The notes under the pieces are model-generated. The model ran no database searches and was not told the DNA's origin. It saw only the letters and a program-made list of their open reading frames with translations. This document shows positions 55,467 to 64,000 of a stretch of 64,000 nucleotides of DNA, one piece after another (position 1 is the first letter of the stretch; the number at the start of each line of letters is the position of its first letter). This DNA is from Mytilus californianus (lineage: Eukaryota; Mollusca; Bivalvia; Mytilida; Mytilidae), in NCBI RefSeq assembly GCF_021869535.1, contig NW_026262668.1, forward strand, positions 67,663,558 to 67,727,557, given 5' to 3'. The translations under genes and the position numbers were made by a program.

Positions 55467-57431
55467 TTAAGTCAAAAAACCGTTACATTTTACAGCACTA
55501 TTAATACCATTATAAAATATTTCAATCCATTTTACAAATCTATCACCAAATCCAAATTTTCTTAACATTTGTAACAAATATTTATGACTCACTCTGTCAA
55601 ATGCTTTTTCCTGATCTATTTTCATTATATACCCTTCAAGTTCATCTTTTTCAATAAGTTCTATAATATCTCTTACATTAGCAATATTATTTGAAATATC
55701 TCTACCAATGATACAACATGTTTGATGATTAGATAAAATCTTAGGTAATACTACCTTAAATCTATTTGCCATTATCCTGGCTAATATTTTATAATCAACC
55801 TGTAGTAATGAAATAGGTCTATAATTTTTTAAAGACTTTTTATCACCTTTCTTTTTATATATAAGACTAATCACTCCACATTTCATAGATCTACCTAAAA
55901 CACCTTCTTTTTCGATTACATTAAACAAATCAAAAAATACATGTCTGAGTTCATTATAAAATTGACAGTAAAACTCAACTGTAAGTCCATCAGATCCTGG
56001 ACTTTTATTTTTTGACATTTGATTTATTGCTTTACAAATTTCTTCGTGTGAAATATCAGAATCACAAAAGTTACAATCATTATCATCTATTTTTGTATCT
56101 ACACTATCTAACAATTCTGACATTTTATCATTATCTGTATCTACACATGAGTACAATTCTTTATAAAATTTATATTGTAAATCTAAAATACCTTCAGTAG
56201 CATAAACTGATTCATTACTGTCATCTAGTAATTCTTTTATAGAATTATTCTCTTGTTTATATTTTTCCAGATTTAAAAAATACTTTGTATTTTTATCTGA
56301 CTCAACAGCCCAAATAGCTTTTGATCTGAGTACTGCACCTCTACATTTTTCTAATTCATATGCTGACAATTCAAGTTTCAAACTTTCTAACTTAGCTACA
56401 TCAGTATCTACACCACAAGCAGCCTTTTCACATAAAATATTAATCTGCCTTTCTAATCTATAATAATCTCTTCTGTTTTCTTTTGCCATTTTAGAAGAAA
56501 AAATTTGGGAATATCTCTTTATTTCATATTTAAGATTATCCCACCAAATCATTAAATCTTTATTATACAATTCATTTTCTTTTTCATCAGATATAATTTC
56601 TTTTACTCTCCTTACATATTCTTCATTATATAATAATGTATTATTGAGGACCCACAATCCAGGACCTCTTTCAATATTACTACAGTTAAAATTCATAGTT
56701 ACAAATGAATGATCACTTAAACTAGTAGTATTATAATATACATTCTGAACATAAGAAGATAACTGTTTATTTACAAGGAAATAATCGATTCTGCTTTGTT
56801 GTAATTCTTCATTACAAATTCTTTTCCATGAAAATATTCTAGAACTTTTATTTCTAGTACGCCATACATCATACAAATTGTTATTTTCAATCAAGTCACT
56901 TATTCTTTTACATGGTTCATCTATAACATAATTGCTTTTACCACCTCTGTCTAACATAGACAGAGAAGTATTAAAATCCCCACCAATTATTGAGTTATTT
57001 AACTTTTCCGTATACTGTTTAACAAAGTTAAAAAAGATAACTCTTTCAACAATTACATTTGGAGCATACAATGAAATTACATTAAACAATTGTCCATCTT
57101 CTTCATATGTTATATGAATAAATCTGCCAACACAGTCTTTATATACACATTTTATCTTATTTTTGAGATAATTATTCACTAAAACAGCCACACCCCTTCT
57201 ACCATGTGAACTGTTACTACAATATATATCACCTTCATATAAGTGTTTTACACTATTTACATAAGCATCATCCCAGAAAGTTTCTTGTAACAATACCATA
57301 CTAAATTTTCTATCATGAATAATACTTATAAAATTCTCAAAATTGACAACATTCTTTAAACCATTACAATTAAAAGAACAAATTACCACCATTGCAAAAA
57401 GAAAAACAATCTTACATATGAACTTATCCAT
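55467..57431 (-). CDS. LINE copy II, ORF2 endonuclease and RT N-terminal half
   Basis: 654 codons from the ATG at 57431. An ATG nine codons upstream is possible, but 57431 matches the start of copy I and sits one base after the ORF1 stop (TAA-A-ATG). The endonuclease is complete: SFNCNGLKN, LLQETFWDD, LYAPN, GGDFNTS, QSRIDYF, LSDHSF. Then come the linker with ERGPGLWVLN, RT block NKSPGSDGLTVEF, KNYRPISLLQVDY and motif A DQEKAFDRVSH. It ends at a TAA where relatives have a Lys codon after CNGFLT, a nonsense change; the frame continues beyond it. Unlike the other two full-length LINEs it has no frameshift after the KYFLNLEKYK segment. Confidence 0.9.
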   Translation of the reverse strand: MDKFICKIVFLFAMVVICSFNCNGLKNVVNFENFISIIHDRKFSMVLLQETFWDDAYVNSVKHLYEGDIYCSNSSHGRRGVAVLVNNYLKNKIKCVYKDCVGRFIHITYEEDGQLFNVISLYAPNVIVERVIFFNFVKQYTEKLNNSIIGGDFNTSLSMLDRGGKSNYVIDEPCKRISDLIENNNLYDVWRTRNKSSRIFSWKRICNEELQQSRIDYFLVNKQLSSYVQNVYYNTTSLSDHSFVTMNFNCSNIERGPGLWVLNNTLLYNEEYVRRVKEIISDEKENELYNKDLMIWWDNLKYEIKRYSQIFSSKMAKENRRDYYRLERQINILCEKAACGVDTDVAKLESLKLELSAYELEKCRGAVLRSKAIWAVESDKNTKYFLNLEKYKQENNSIKELLDDSNESVYATEGILDLQYKFYKELYSCVDTDNDKMSELLDSVDTKIDDNDCNFCDSDISHEEICKAINQMSKNKSPGSDGLTVEFYCQFYNELRHVFFDLFNVIEKEGVLGRSMKCGVISLIYKKKGDKKSLKNYRPISLLQVDYKILARIMANRFKVVLPKILSNHQTCCIIGRDISNNIANVRDIIELIEKDELEGYIMKIDQEKAFDRVSHKYLLQMLRKFGFGDRFVKWIEIFYNGINSAVKCNGFLT

Positions 57432-57432
57432 T

Positions 57433-59100
57433 TTATCTTTTTGTACTGTCAACCACATTTCTTACATTTTTACCACTCAAATTATGAGCAACTTTGATAC
57501 TAGATCTCCTTTCAAGTCTCCTCTGTTTTTTCTTAATTTTTCTGGCCATTTTGGCACTTATAAATTTACTTGTGGTGTCATTTTCACCATCAGAACAGAC
57601 AAAAGACTCATTTGCATTTGCACCTTCCATGGTGACCTCTTCGTCACCAAAGAAGGTGATTTCATCATCAGAGAAACACTGCTCAATTTCAATTTCATTT
57701 TCACTCTCCCCAGTGACAATATTGTCCCCAGGAGGAGCGTCATTAATGGCTATTTTTAACTTTTTGCCATCAGAAAAATCTTTGTCTGAATTGATGTTTT
57801 CATTACCATCTTTAACGTTATCTAGATTCAATATTTCATCCTCTGTTATCTCATTGTTACTTTCTGTATCACTGTCCATCTTTCTTTTTCTGTTTTTTTC
57901 CTGAAGGTGGCTTTCTTGTTTATTAAGCTGCACCACATTAACTTCTATCGGAACAGTTGCTATAGAATCAGCATCACCAACAGATACAGTTTTCTCTGAC
58001 CAAACATCAGAAATATCTTCGTCTTCATTTTCACCTGGTATCTTTATTATAATATCCGGATCATTTTCGTTATTCTGTTTGTCGCAAGTACAACGATCGG
58101 GATTTTCTCGGCATGTGTCACATGTACACACACATGAATATTTACGACAGTCTTGACAAGGACAAACACACGGATCACTTTTACAAAAAGTACATATACA
58201 TGGGTACTTTTCACATTTGAAGCAGGCGCATATACACTCTTTTTTCCCGCAAATGTTACATTTGCACATGCAAAAATAGAAACCACAGACATCACAGTTC
58301 TTCTTCTTTTTATGTGTCGGAGGTTGATCTCTTCTTGTATCGGAGCTACTTCCACACACGCATAACAACGGTAAATTATGACAATATTTACATTTAATAG
58401 CTTTACATTGTCTCTTTGAATGTCCATATTCGCCACACCCGTGGCAAATAAAGTACGGACACTGTTTACGCATATGCTCCGGTGACAAACACTCAGAGCA
58501 GACCTTCATCTGGTTGTTGTGTACAACACGAAAATATTTCGTATCTGAGCCAACTTTGAAAGGCATTGTCCATGGCAAAGCGAACATACCTTGTGGAAAT
58601 TTGCATCTCATAAATCTAGTCCCTTCTGCTACTTGCGTTCCAGGTATTGCTCGTCTGTATATAGGAGAAACAATTTTAACCCCTTTTGATACTAATTTAC
58701 TTCTTATATCTTCATCAGGAATAAACGATAGAAGTTTCATAATAGAAACAACGGTAATATCCGAATGTAACATACTGACTTGATATTCATTATTTGCAAT
58801 ATCAATTCCTTCTTGCACTAGATTGAAAGCAGTCTGCTTACTATCTAATGTTATATCATAAGACATGGCATCATTTTTGACAACAGCTAACACTGAGTTT
58901 AATCCAGAGATTGTTTCTACATCTTCGATTACTATTCTTTCACCAATAACATCTGTACGAATTCTTTCAATTCTCACGGTACAATCTCTCTGATACGACT
59001 TTTCATCAAGAACATAATTCTGCTTTTGATTATATCCATTCCCAGAACCACGACTACCATTTCTTTGAGATAGACTCGATTTTTTACTATTTTGCTCCAT
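57433..59100 (-). CDS. LINE copy II, ORF1 (zinc knuckles and Cys-repeat region)
   Basis: 555 codons from ATG at 59100. The open frame upstream has only a GTG, and 59100 aligns with the start of copy I. Order: a basic Ser/Asn-rich N-terminus; an RNA-recognition-like region at about residues 30-190; two CCHC knuckles (C-x2-C-x4-H-x4-C) around 196-230 and a Cys cluster. Next, about residues 262-335, comes a run of six 12-residue modules of the form C-x2-C-x4-C-x-C-x, about one Cys in three residues. An acidic region rich in Asp/Glu follows, then a basic KKKQRRLERR-type tail. The stop overlaps the ORF2 start region (TAA, one base, ATG), which suggests re-initiation. The frame is intact. Confidence 0.9.
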   Translation of the reverse strand: MEQNSKKSSLSQRNGSRGSGNGYNQKQNYVLDEKSYQRDCTVRIERIRTDVIGERIVIEDVETISGLNSVLAVVKNDAMSYDITLDSKQTAFNLVQEGIDIANNEYQVSMLHSDITVVSIMKLLSFIPDEDIRSKLVSKGVKIVSPIYRRAIPGTQVAEGTRFMRCKFPQGMFALPWTMPFKVGSDTKYFRVVHNNQMKVCSECLSPEHMRKQCPYFICHGCGEYGHSKRQCKAIKCKYCHNLPLLCVCGSSSDTRRDQPPTHKKKKNCDVCGFYFCMCKCNICGKKECICACFKCEKYPCICTFCKSDPCVCPCQDCRKYSCVCTCDTCRENPDRCTCDKQNNENDPDIIIKIPGENEDEDISDVWSEKTVSVGDADSIATVPIEVNVVQLNKQESHLQEKNRKRKMDSDTESNNEITEDEILNLDNVKDGNENINSDKDFSDGKKLKIAINDAPPGDNIVTGESENEIEIEQCFSDDEITFFGDEEVTMEGANANESFVCSDGENDTTSKFISAKMARKIKKKQRRLERRSSIKVAHNLSGKNVRNVVDSTKR

Positions 59101-59391
59101 TCCGCCGGAAATTCCGAAAAAATTACAAGCAAGCACAGCCCAAATTTGTAAACAAACACTCGAGTGCTCCAAAACGACCCCCCTTTTCCACACGAATGAA
59201 TCGCCGGATTAGGGGGAAATACAGTTTATAATCACTGTTTCTCTACTTAAAACAATATAGTTTTGTCAATAAATCATAAATAAATCCTTACTGTAATTAT
59301 CGAATCATAATATCCTGTTGAAACACAGAATTATCCACCGGAGAAATTATGACACTTCCATCCTAGGGCTGCGCTCAATTCGGATCCCCAC

Positions 59392-59435
59392 GAGACTGAC
59401 GCGCTACCTACTGCGCTACCGAGGCCATGATTCTA
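59392..59435 (-). pseudogene. tRNA-Met 5' part, beyond LINE
   Basis: nt 1-34 plus the 13-bp duplication overlap, complementing the fragment at 53336. It keeps the A box but has no intron, B box or terminator. Confidence 0.92.
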
Positions 59436-60171
59436 AAACTTCAATTTAAGGTGTAAATACTTCATAACATTACCATTAACATTGTAGTTACTTGTCAAGG
59501 TGAGTGAAGGGCAGGAAGAAACATCTTTTTCTTAAAGGAAACATATTTCAAAACATAATGAGCTGTGTTGGTTGTTCATTTTTATAGTTCTTTAGATTTT
59601 GAAATACTTTTTATGGTTTTGGGTTTTTTCCCCCCATTTCTTTTTTTTCCAGGAGCAAATTAAGTATATAGTGATGACAGAAAACTCTTTTAAAAAAAAT
59701 ATGCTGCGGAAACTATTTGTTGTTAGCGAAAAATCGTTTTGCACGTGCATTAATCACGTTTCAGTGAGCACAGTTAGCATTGAAGCCGTTATAATTTCAA
59801 CGATTTTCGCGCGGTCAAAATGTACTATAGATTGCATGGTTTCATCCTATTTGAAATAGTGAAAACCGCCCTCCTGTATGAAGTTACTTGTGAGTACTAA
59901 TATCAAATTCTAAGCCAAGTTAAGTCCATGTTACCATATATAGTCAAATCATAGATAACTCTGTTAAGATAGATAAGCGAAATGATAGAATTTAATATGC
60001 ATTGCGCTAGATATCAATAGTATTAGGACAGAATAATAATTTGATTTTGGAAAGAGAAAAAAAAACATATTGCTACGTAACATTTCGTATTTTATGCCTG
60101 TAAGACATATTTTGTCAGTTGTAAATGTTGTAAACGAATGATACATTGATTAAGCTGCAATAGTAAGCGTC

Positions 60172-60250
60172 GTTAGCGTGTCCGAGCGTTCTAAAGCGCT
60201 GGTTTAAGGCACCAGTCTCCTCGGAGGTATGGGTTTGAATTTTTTCAGTT
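60172..60250 (+). pseudogene. Decayed tRNA-Leu at array edge
   Basis: Starts GTTAGCGTGTCCGAGCG and keeps the AAG anticodon loop, but both acceptor strands and the T-arm are altered and the 3' end is replaced by T-rich sequence. Confidence 0.88.
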
Positions 60251-61412
60251 GAAAAAGCTTCAAATTAAAAAGCCGGTAGTATGGCCGAGCAATTAAGTAT
60301 TCATGCCAAATATTGCAGTTAAATAACAGGTAACATGTTTTAGTACAGGCTTTAGAAACACACTTAAAAAATTATGGACAGTGTTTGTTGTTAATTTTTA
60401 TATAATCTTTTAGTTTTTTAGGTGCTTGTTACTGTTTAACGGCTTCTCTTCTTTTTTCTTCCTAACCTGGTATTGTAGTAGTGATAATGAGCTCCGCGCG
60501 GTCACTGCACTATTGCATGGTTCCATCCAATGTTGAATTAGTATTAAACGCCTGTAGTATAAAGTTATAAATTACTAAGTACCCGATTTTCTGCGGGAAG
60601 AATTGATGTCAAGTAATTTTTATTGACCAGCTGCAATGGATTGGTACATTACTGCCATACACAATGCTTTGTCTCGTTGATAGAAAATGGATATTATTTT
60701 TTCAACAAATGACGGATTCTTATTCGTTATCATTAACTCTGATTATCAGTATTCTCAATCAACTCTTCATAAATAATCATAGATAACTCTAATGAGAAAG
60801 AGAAGCAAAAAGATATGATAAAATACGCATTTACCTATAGATGAATATGAATTTAGTTTTAAAAAAAAACTTATTTGTAGGTAACGTTTCGTAGTTTATG
60901 CCTGTAAGACATATTTTATCAGTTGTTAATGTTGTAAACAAATTTTCCCTTGTTTAAGCTATATTATAAGGCGACCAGATAGCATGACCGGAGTGGGCTA
61001 AGAAGAAAAGCGTACTAAGTAGCTTGATGAAGCGGTCTAAGGTGGTAGTTTTAAAACAAGTCTCCTTGAAATCTTTAGGTTGATATCCCAATGCTGTCAA
61101 GTTATTTTTTTAGTAAGGAGGAATCAATTTCAATGTTTGCATTAACTGACAATCTATGATTGTTTAAATTGTTCCAATCAAAGATACACACAATTACTAG
61201 TATCCTGTTTGTTTAACTTACGTATTTCAAATGCCGAAAGCCATCTCAATGCAGTTTAGTGTTTATGGCAAACATTGCAGTTGAATAGCAGGTTACACAT
61301 TTAATACACATATGCATAACTTTTCAAAATACTTCTTGTTTAAAGGTTTGGAGTCAATACACTATGACTAGAGTGCAGATCAAAATAGCGACTTTCAGAT
61401 CCTGAGTGCATG
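60251..61412. repeat. Strongly diverged array unit(s)
   Basis: Sequence that follows the order of the unit (ATGCCAAATATTGCAG, CCGCGCGGTCA-like, ATTGCATGGTTCCATCC, ATAGATAACTC, GTAACGTTTCGTA, TGCCTGTAAGACATATTTT) with many substitutions and indels. It is an old unit no longer homogenised with the array. Confidence 0.75.
61018..61099 (+). pseudogene. Ancient tRNA-Leu relic
   Basis: Alignable by eye to tRNA-Leu over its whole length (AGCGGTCTAAGG, AAGTCTCCT, CCCAATGCTGTCA), but stems are broken and the anticodon is lost. Confidence 0.65.
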
Positions 61413-62013
61413 CGACTCCCTCGGTTTTTGTTTGTGACCTTGATTTGTCTCTTTCTAATCGATTCCCTCAGTTTTGTTTGTGACCTTTATTTGTCTCTTT
61501 CTAATCGATTCCCTCAGTTTTGTTTGTGACCTTGATTTGTCTCTTTCTAATCGACTCCCTCAGTTTTGTTTGTGACCTTGATTTGTCTCTTTCTAATCGA
61601 CTCCCTCAGTTTTGTTTGTGACCTTGATTTGTCTCTTTCTAATCAATTTCATCAGTTTTGTTTGTGACCTTTATTTGTCTCTTTCTAATCGATTCCCTCA
61701 GTTTTGTTTGTGACCTTGATTTGTCTTTTTCTATTTGATTCCCTCAGTTTTGTTTGTGACCTTGATTTGTCTCTTTCTAATCGATTCCCTCAGTTTTGTT
61801 TGTGACCTTGATTTGTCTCTTTCTAGTCACACTCCCTCAGTTTTGTTTGTGACCTTTATTTGTCTCTTTCTAGTCGATTCCCTCAGTTTTGTTTGTGACC
61901 TTGATTTGTCTCTTTCTAATCGATTCCCTCAGTTTTGTTTGTGACCTTTATTTGTCTCTTTCTAATTGATTCCCTCAGTTTTGTTTGTGACCTTGATTTG
62001 TCTCTTTCTAGTC
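61413..62013. repeat. 46-bp minisatellite, about 13 copies
   Basis: Unit of the form CGATTCCCTCAG - TTTTGTTTGTGACC - TTGATTTGTCTCTTTCTAAT. Copies differ by single bases (TTTAT for TTGAT; CGACT, TGATT, CACACT at the start). No spacer variation of CRISPR type. Confidence 0.95.
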
Positions 62014-62343
62014 GATTTACCAGATTTCAACATCGGTATACTACTGTCGCATAAATTCTATCTCATAAAATCTGAAGATGAATAAGCATTCAAAGGTAAT
62101 CATACAAACGAAGTTTAGTTGATCTAATCAACTTGCTCAACACAAAAGCTCACACAATTTTAAGAAACTCTTAATGTACCGGAAATCAGAAATGCACATA
62201 ACCCTGGAAGTACATGTACTGCTGTAAAAAAACGTGTTTCAAGGGTTGATTTCTCTACTGTAATAAGCACATTGGTCCTTTTTATTTCAAAGTCTGGGCG
62301 ATGAAGCTTTTAGATACTATTGTCCTTTTGCCTTTTAATATTT
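62014..62343. other. Unannotated flank
   Basis: No gene, RNA or repeat recognised on either strand. Confidence 0.6.
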
Positions 62344-62604
62344 CATACCCCGCGCAACAAAGTTGCGTAGTGTATAATGCTTGTGACCCGTCCGTCCGTC
62401 AGTCCTGTTCTTGTCATCGCAATTTCTCTGAAATCACAATACAGAATGACATGAAACTTTGTAGATAATAAGTAAATAATATGTAGATGTGCACATCCGC
62501 AAGAAATTTGTATCAGTTGACTTTTGATGGAGTTATGAGTCTTTGAACTTAGGAAGCTGGTGAGATTTTGTTTGCCCGGTGACAAGTTGGGTGCGTGGGG
62601 TATG
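62344..62604. mobile_element. MITE-like element, 261 bp
   Basis: Inverted ends CATACCCCGCGCA and (reversed) CATACCCCACGCA, an inner hairpin GCGCAACAAAGTTGCG, and a CCGTCCGTCCGTCAGTCC stretch. No coding. The pattern is familiar from bivalve genomes (from memory). Confidence 0.7.
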
Positions 62605-63540
62605 TGAGAGTGCTCACAAAGGTTTTTTTTATTTTCTCATAGTTCATTTAGTTAGTTTTCTTAGTTTATGAAGGTGAAGAAAATAGGCAAACTAATGCTT
62701 GAAATTATATCACGAAGTATCTATATTTACCATATGCAACAGATATAGAAAACGAGAAATATCAAGGCTAAACATTGCTAAGAAGGGAACCATTACAGCA
62801 GATGTGGTGGCAGCATAGGTACAACAGTTCAGTGGTTACACAAACAAGAGAAAGTTTCTACTAGAAACTATGCCAACATTTTGAGGAAGTTAACATCATT
62901 GTTGGTTTACATGTAAGGCAACAAATCTTTTTAGAATGTTGAAGGTGTTCCAACAAAAGCAATCATTATCCAGTAAACTTTTTACTGCGGTTAATCTGGA
63001 TATTTCTCTTGTTTTTTGCTTTTGTTATGTAGCTCACGTGCAGAAAACATTTCTGGCTCTCCCAACTTTGTTAATCCAGGATTATGTATCGGACAGAACA
63101 AACTGTCTACGTTTTTATTTGATGTCAGGTACATCACAAGATGATACGGTATCAATCATCCATTCAATTTACAAGGATAGAAAACAGATTGAAATAGTTA
63201 TTTCGACGTTGCTGCGAATGGACGCATGCAAGAATATTTCGTGTGATACTTATTTCGGAAAATAATTTGAACATGAACATTCAAACTTAATTATCTCACT
63301 GTATGGAAATCCATAAAAGACATCCATTTTTTGTTTGAGGTAACAGACAAGTATTTGTTACTTATTGTTTGAAAACCAAATTAGCTTGACAAAACTTTAT
63401 CAGTAAAATGATACAGCTCAAGATGTACTTATATAAACTTATTATATACTTAGTAGTAAATACAGATAAATTGTATGTGTAATACTATCATTGGCACGCG
63501 TGCTGTATCCGCCACCCGTGATGATATCGATATCAGCACG
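62605..63540. other. Unannotated flank
   Basis: AT-rich sequence. A 109-codon open frame at 62936-63265 shows no recognisable domain, no clear start context and no neighbours that support it; I do not call a gene. Confidence 0.55.
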
Positions 63541-63710
63541 GTTGCAAAGGCTTTATCACACCTTTAATCTGTATGACGTCATGTCATCGATTGCAGTTAC
63601 TGTTGCAAAGGCTTTATCAAACCCCTATAATCTGTATGACGTCATGTCAAACCTATAATCTCTATGACGTCATTTCAAATCTCCTTATCAGTATGACGTC
63701 ATGTTACATA
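63541..63710. promoter_or_regulatory. Cluster of four TGACGTCA palindromes
   Basis: Perfect CRE/ATF-type octamers at 63574, 63637, 63665 and 63694, set in loosely repeated sequence (GCAAAGGCTTTATCA twice, ATCTGTATGACGTCATGTCA twice). This may be a CREB/ATF binding cluster or simply a degenerate tandem repeat. Confidence 0.45.
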
Positions 63711-63725
63711 AAAAAACATCTACGT

Positions 63726-63889
63726 GAAGTATATAGAGATTAATACATGGCCTTTTCCATATCGGCCCGGTTATCATCCCGAGACCCCATATCAGCCCGA
63801 GACGTAGTCGAGGTGCTGATTTGGGTCGAGGGATGATACCCGGGCCGATATGGAAAAGGCCATGTATTAATCTCTTTATCATATACTTC
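63726..63889. mobile_element. Foldback palindrome (MITE-like)
   Basis: An almost complete palindrome. The arms AGAGATTAATACATGG...CCCGG (from 63735) are repeated in inverse orientation up to 63875 and extend outward through GAAGTATAT with a 4-base indel. The centre is near 63805. Short open frames across it are by-products of the symmetry. Confidence 0.8.
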
Positions 63890-64000
63890 CGACAATTGTT
63901 TTATGTAAGGCAAATAAACAAATGAAATAACTAAAACAGTCAAAAACTTTTTAAAGAAGTTAAATCATGAATCCAACAAATACACTATAATTGTCCAACA

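Larger units (their letters stand above)
53406..59391 (-). mobile_element. Full-length LINE (L1/Tx1-like) in tRNA-Met, copy II
   Basis: 5,986 bp on the - strand with a clean 13-bp target duplication gagactgacgcgc (53393-53405 and 59392-59404). Leader of about 291 bp, intact ORF1 (57433-59100), then ORF2 beginning one base after the ORF1 stop. ORF2 is intact through the endonuclease and half of the RT, then carries one stop, two frameshifts and a further break. The 3' UTR is about 140 bp with AATAAAGAT and an A tail. The 13-bp duplication gives the full extent of the element, so 5,986 bp is close to the true family length. Confidence 0.94.
59392..60250. repeat. tRNA tandem array, block H (edge unit)
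   Basis: Last recognisable unit. It contains the 5' part of tRNA-Met (59392-59435), a spacer with the longer ATTGCATGG form, and a damaged tRNA-Leu. Point changes are visibly more frequent than in the inner units. Confidence 0.93.

Noticed and set aside
59964..60146. 60-codon frame on the - strand
   Set aside because: It encodes the same spacer peptide that precedes the CR1-like RT at 24937 and is array spacer.
61413..62013. CRISPR-like array
   Set aside because: The whole 46-bp unit repeats with point changes; there are no unique spacers, and the DNA is eukaryotic.
62936..63265. 109-codon open frame
   Set aside because: No recognisable domain, signal or conserved neighbour; length is within chance for this base composition.

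Overview
The window is nuclear DNA of an animal, most likely a bivalve mollusc. The reasons are AT-rich sequence, metazoan-type tRNA genes, animal-type non-LTR retrotransposons, and short inverted-repeat elements of a kind common in bivalve genomes. The clade is an inference; no single-copy protein gene is present to confirm it. I recognise no host protein-coding gene. Every long reading frame belongs to a mobile element.

The backbone, from position 1 to about 61,400, is a head-to-tail tandem array of a unit of about 1,196 bp. Each unit carries two Pol III genes pointing at each other: tRNA-Leu(AAG) on the + strand and, 284 bp further on, an elongator tRNA-Met(CAT) on the - strand with an 18-nt intron. 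Each is followed by a T-run terminator. About 739 bp of non-coding spacer then leads to the next tRNA-Leu. I count 26 complete tRNA-Leu and 26 complete tRNA-Met genes, plus interrupted and decayed copies. Copies are nearly identical in the middle and decay at the right edge (59.4-61.4 kb).

Seven insertions break the array. Five are non-LTR retroelements whose 3' ends all sit at the same structural place in a tRNA gene, at the D-loop/D-stem boundary just after the A box, in the same orientation as that gene. Three are in tRNA-Met: a 1.6-kb element with one unknown ORF (1065-2629) and two full-length 6-kb LINEs (31442-37442 and 53406-59391). Two are in tRNA-Leu: a full-length 5.8-kb LINE (3301-9145) and a 0.7-kb truncated one (52265-52993). 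The full-length ones encode an ORF1 with CCHC zinc knuckles and an ORF2 with an apurinic-type endonuclease and a reverse transcriptase of L1/Tx1 type. All three carry frameshifts or stops. The other two insertions lie in spacer: a 5'-truncated Jockey/CR1-like LINE (22139-24865) and a 3.66-kb DNA-transposon-like element with inverted ends (42582-46237).

Right of the array (61.4-64 kb) are a 46-bp minisatellite, a 261-bp MITE-like element, a cluster of four TGACGTCA palindromes and a foldback palindrome.

Taken together, the window looks like a multicopy tRNA locus serving as a safe haven for tRNA-gene-specific retrotransposons, comparable in logic to R1/R2 in rDNA. The array is redundant, so losing single tRNA copies costs little, and homogenisation replaces damaged units.
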